Assembly (NCBI GenBank): GCA_037349105.1
Contig: JAYJMM010000117.1
Coordinates: forward strand, 1,116,001-1,180,000
DNA from: Limnomonas spitsbergensis
Lineage: Eukaryota; Chlorophyta; Chlorophyceae; Chlamydomonadales
DNA: 64,000 nt
Reading direction: 5' to 3'
The notes beneath the pieces are model-generated. The model searched no databases. It worked only from the letters and a program-made list of their open reading frames with translations, and was not told the origin of the DNA. Positions 61,453-64,000 of this stretch are shown here, piece after piece (the first letter of the stretch is position 1; every line of letters starts with the position of its first letter). The position numbers and the translations under genes are program-made.

Positions 61453-62063
61453 TCAGTCCTGGATCCTGCGTACCGCATTCTCCACACCATGGATCAGGGG
61501 CAGAGCTGAGCCGATTGCGGTCCATGCGGTGGCTGAATAACAGGCGGTCCTTGCGATGGCCTTTACCTTCTGCAGCGCCACCAGGCACCCACTCAACCTC
61601 CCTCTAAAGCATGCAATCCCAATGCTGCTCCCCTAAGGCCTTAACTCCCCCCACCTCCACGCACTCTCTGCACCTCGCGGGCCTCGAGATTCCACCAGGC
61701 CCCCACTCAACCTACCCCAAACCATGCCAGCCAATACCCTGAACTCCCAACCCCTTCAACACGTTCTCCGCACCTCGCATGCCTTCAGCTTCTGCAGCAC
61801 CACCAGGCCCCCACTCAACCTACCTCTTAAGCCATGCAATCCCATTGCTCCCTTAAGGCCTTAACTTCCCACCCCTTTCAACACACTCTTCACACCTCGC
61901 GTGCCTTAAGCTTCTGCAGGGCCACTATAAGCCCGTCACAGTCGTCCTCCGCCATGTGGGCGCTCAGCAGCAGGTCCCAGGTGTCGGTATTAGGGGAGGG
62001 AGGAGCGGGGCTGGCCTCCGCACCGTCCTCCATGTGAGAAACGAGCGTTTGGACAGCAGCCAA
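61453..62063 (-). CDS. C-terminal two exons of a minus-strand gene with a PPR-like repeat (partial)
   Basis: The penultimate exon is 62063-61896 (acceptor gcgcag|ttggc, donor gcgag|gtgtg). The last exon is 61569-61453 (acceptor ctgcag|aag, stop TGA). They join in phase 0. The exon protein begins LAAVQTLVSHMEDGAEAS. It contains TWDLLLSAHMAEDDCDGLIV followed by ALQKLKA, which has the helix-turn-helix spacing of a pentatricopeptide repeat. The C-terminus includes GSALPLIHGVENAVRRIQD. PPR proteins bind organelle RNA, so an organelle RNA-processing role is possible. With only one repeat visible this is tentative. Upstream exons must lie to the right of the satellite or outside the window. Both exon edges are reiterated in the flanking introns. 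Confidence 0.6.
61570..61895 (-). repeat. Donor-side copies of the penultimate exon's 3' end
   Basis: Reading the minus strand, 'ctgcagaagcttaaggcacg' plus 'cgag|gtgtg' is the true edge. Copies follow at about 61775-61805 (ctgcagaagctgaaggcatg, then cgag|gtgcg) and 61660-61692 (ggcccgcgag|gtgcag), with related sequence at 61562-61590. The unit of about 115 bp also contains 'gggaggttgagtgggtgcct' variants. Confidence 0.8.
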
Positions 62064-62315
62064 CTGCGCAGGGGGGGGGGGGGGGGGCAAGCAGATGTTG
62101 GACTCATAGTGGGGTTAGGCAAGCAGTTCAGTGCAAGGGAGTTGGCAACCGGGGCTGGCCCCCGCACCCTCCTCCATGTGAGAGACCAGCGTCTGGACAG
62201 CGGCCAATTGCACAGGGGGGGGGGGGGGGACAAGCGGATCATTGCGGGGCTGGCCTCCGCACCCTCTTCCATGTGAGAGACCAGGGTTTGGACAGCGGCC
62301 AACTGCGCAGGGGGG
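62064..62315 (-). repeat. Acceptor-side copies of the penultimate exon's start
   Basis: Two further copies of 'ctg(t/c)gcag', then 'ttggccgctgtccaaaccct' and 'ctcacatgga(a/g)ga' occur on the minus strand at about 62150-62215 and 62245-62312. Each is preceded by a run of 8-15 C. The spacing is about 100-145 bp. Confidence 0.9.
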
Positions 62316-62465
62316 GGGCGAGAGGATCATAGCGGGGGCAGGCTGCAAGCGGATCATTGTGGGGGCAGGCGGAAAGAGGATCATATCAGGAGTTAACGAG
62401 CGGATCATAGCGGGGGAAGGCAAGTGTGTTGCAGACGTAAAGCAGACCACAGACTTACAGCATAG
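62316..62465. repeat. 'cggatcatagcgggggcagg' short repeats
   Basis: Five to six irregular units of 22-25 bp with 'ggatcat(a/t)(g/t)cggggg' lead into the 58-bp satellite and share its 'atcat...tagcgggg' core. Confidence 0.8.
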
Positions 62466-63735
62466 GCAGGCAAGCGCATCATGGACTCATAGCGGGGACA
62501 GGCAAGCAGTTCATTGCAGGGGAGTAGGCAAGCGCATCATGGACTCATAGCGGGGACAGGCAAGCAGTTCATTGCAGGGGAGTAGGCAAGCGCATCATGG
62601 ACTCATAGCGGGGACAGGCAAGCAGTTCATTGCAGGGGAGTAGGCAAGCGCATCATGGACTCATAGCGGGGGCAAGCAAGCAGTTCATTACAGGGGAATA
62701 GGCAAGCGCATCATGGACTCATAGCGGGGACAGGCAAGCAGTTCATTGCAGGGGAGTAGGCAAGCGCATTATGGACTCATAGCGGGGACAAGCAAGCAGT
62801 TCATTGCAGGGGAGTAGGCAAGCGCATCATGAACTCATAGCGGGGACAGGCAAGCAGTTCATTGCAGGGGAGTAGGCAAGCGCATCATGGACTCATAGCG
62901 GGGACAGGCAAGCAGTTCATTGCAGGGGAGTAGGCAAGCGCATCATGGACTCATAGCGGGGACAGGCAAGCAGTTCATTGCAGGGGAGTAGGCAAGCGCA
63001 TCATGGACTCATAGCGGGGACAGGCAAGCAGTTCATTGCAGGGGAGTAGGCAAGCGCATCATGGACTCATAGCGGGGACAGGCAAGCAGTTCATTGCAGG
63101 GGAGTAGGCAAGCGCATCATGGACTCATAGCGGGGGCAAGCAAGCAGTTCATTACAGGGGAATAGGCAAGCGCATCATGGACTCATAGCGGGGACAGGCA
63201 AGCAGTTCATTGCAGAAGAGTAGGCAAGCGCATTATGGACTCATAGCGGGGACAAGCAAGCAGTTCATTGCAGGGGAGTAGGCAAGCGCATCATGAACTC
63301 ATAGCGGGGACAGGCAAGCAGTTCATTGCAGGGGAGTAGGCAAGCGCATCATGGACTCATAGCGGGGACAGGCAAGCAGTTCATTGCAGGGGAGTAGGCA
63401 AGCGCATCATGGACTCATAGCGGGGACAGGCAAGCAGTTCATTGCAGGGGAGTAGGCAAGCGCATCATGGACTCATAGCGGGGACAGGCAAGCAGTTCAT
63501 TGCAGGGGAGTAGGCAAGCGCATCATGGACTCATAGCGGGGGCAAGCAAGCAGTTCATTGCAGGGGAGTAGGCAAGCGCATCATGGACTCATAGCGGGGA
63601 CAGGCAAGCAGTTCATTGCAGGGGAGTAGGCAAGCGCATCATGGACTCATAGCGGGGACAGGCAAGCAGTTCATTGCAGAAGAGTAGGCAAGCGCATTAT
63701 GGACTCATAATGGGGTCAGGGAAGCAGTTCATTGC
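62466..63735. repeat. 58-bp satellite with 464-bp higher-order period, about 22 copies
   Basis: The unit is 'gcaagcgcatcatggactca', 'tagcggggacaggcaagcag' and 'ttcattgcaggggagtag'. Variant positions recur every eight units. 'gggggcaagcaagc...attacaggggaata' starts at 62671 and 63135, and 'gcattatgg' units start at 62761, 63225 and 63689, each 464 bp apart. Confidence 0.95.
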
Positions 63736-64000
63736 TGGGGATTTTGGCAAGTAAATCACCAGACAGGGCACCAAAAGGACATGACAAATATTTGAAACAA
63801 TGAAAAATTACCCTGCTTGGCTCCCCCCCTCCACCACCCCTCTTCCCCCATCCCCGTGGACCTCTTAGTTTCCTCCTCCTCCCCCATCTTGTCCCTTCTC
63901 ATTCTCTTCCCTCCCCCATCCTCTCCCTCCATCCCCCATCTTCTGCCTCCCTCCCTTCTTCCTCCCCCATCTCCTACTCCCCCCTTTCTCCCTCTCTTTG
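63736..64000. other. CT-rich tract at the window end
   Basis: The last 190 bases are mostly 'cctcccccatc' and 'ctccct' low complexity. It could be the pyrimidine tract of a gene beyond the edge, but nothing is coding here. Confidence 0.5.

Overview
The window reads as nuclear DNA of a green alga (Viridiplantae). The evidence is spliced genes with GT-AG introns, a three-helix early light-induced (ELIP-type) chlorophyll-binding protein with a plastid-targeting-like N-terminus, a pentatricopeptide-type C-terminus, degenerate plant-type telomere motifs (CCCTAAA/TTTAGGG) scattered through introns, and retroelements of classes known from green algae. A repeat-rich prasinophyte or core chlorophyte would fit. 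The species is not determined here.

Layout. Positions 1-1928 hold imperfect repeats and a retroelement 3'-end remnant. Positions 1929-9160 (+) are a ten-exon gene for a 716-residue protein I do not recognise. Positions 9161-11215 hold no recognisable gene. Positions 11216-13175 (+) are a two-exon gene for a low-complexity protein with one membrane segment near its C-terminus. Positions 13478-33544 (+) are a roughly 20-kb gene for a membrane-anchored FkbM-family methyltransferase-like protein. It has about 13 small exons with about 1.6 kb of coding sequence; the rest is introns made largely of tandem arrays. Positions 36346-37255 (+) are a compact two-exon ELIP gene with a TATA box. Positions 38130-49151 are an 11-kb retroelement with a 2387-residue Gag-like ORF and split direct repeats in the order a1-ORF-b1-a2-b2, the layout of PAT/Kangaroo-type DIRS elements. 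No reverse transcriptase or tyrosine recombinase was seen in it. Positions 49931-55098 (-) are a 5'-truncated LINE (RT, PHD finger, RNase H, zinc knuckle, PD-ExK-like nuclease) with a 28-bp target duplication, inserted into the endonuclease domain of an older LINE. Positions 55640-56110 (-) and 56926-59692 (+) are further decayed LINE sequence. Positions 61453-62063 (-) are the last two exons of a minus-strand gene with a PPR-like repeat. A 58-bp satellite fills most of the right end.

The most unusual signal is a repeated architecture at splice junctions. In three genes, on both strands, intronic arrays are built of units that each contain a copy of an adjacent exon edge with its splice site. 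Acceptor-side units carry the AG and the first 10-65 nt of the exon. Donor-side units carry the last 10-30 nt of the exon and the GT. Copies often become less similar with distance from the true exon. The introns therefore contain many decoy splice sites, and several arrays would shift the reading frame if used. I found the exons by requiring phase-compatible GT-AG junctions and family-like protein sequence. Boundaries are predictions from reading the sequence, with no transcript data.
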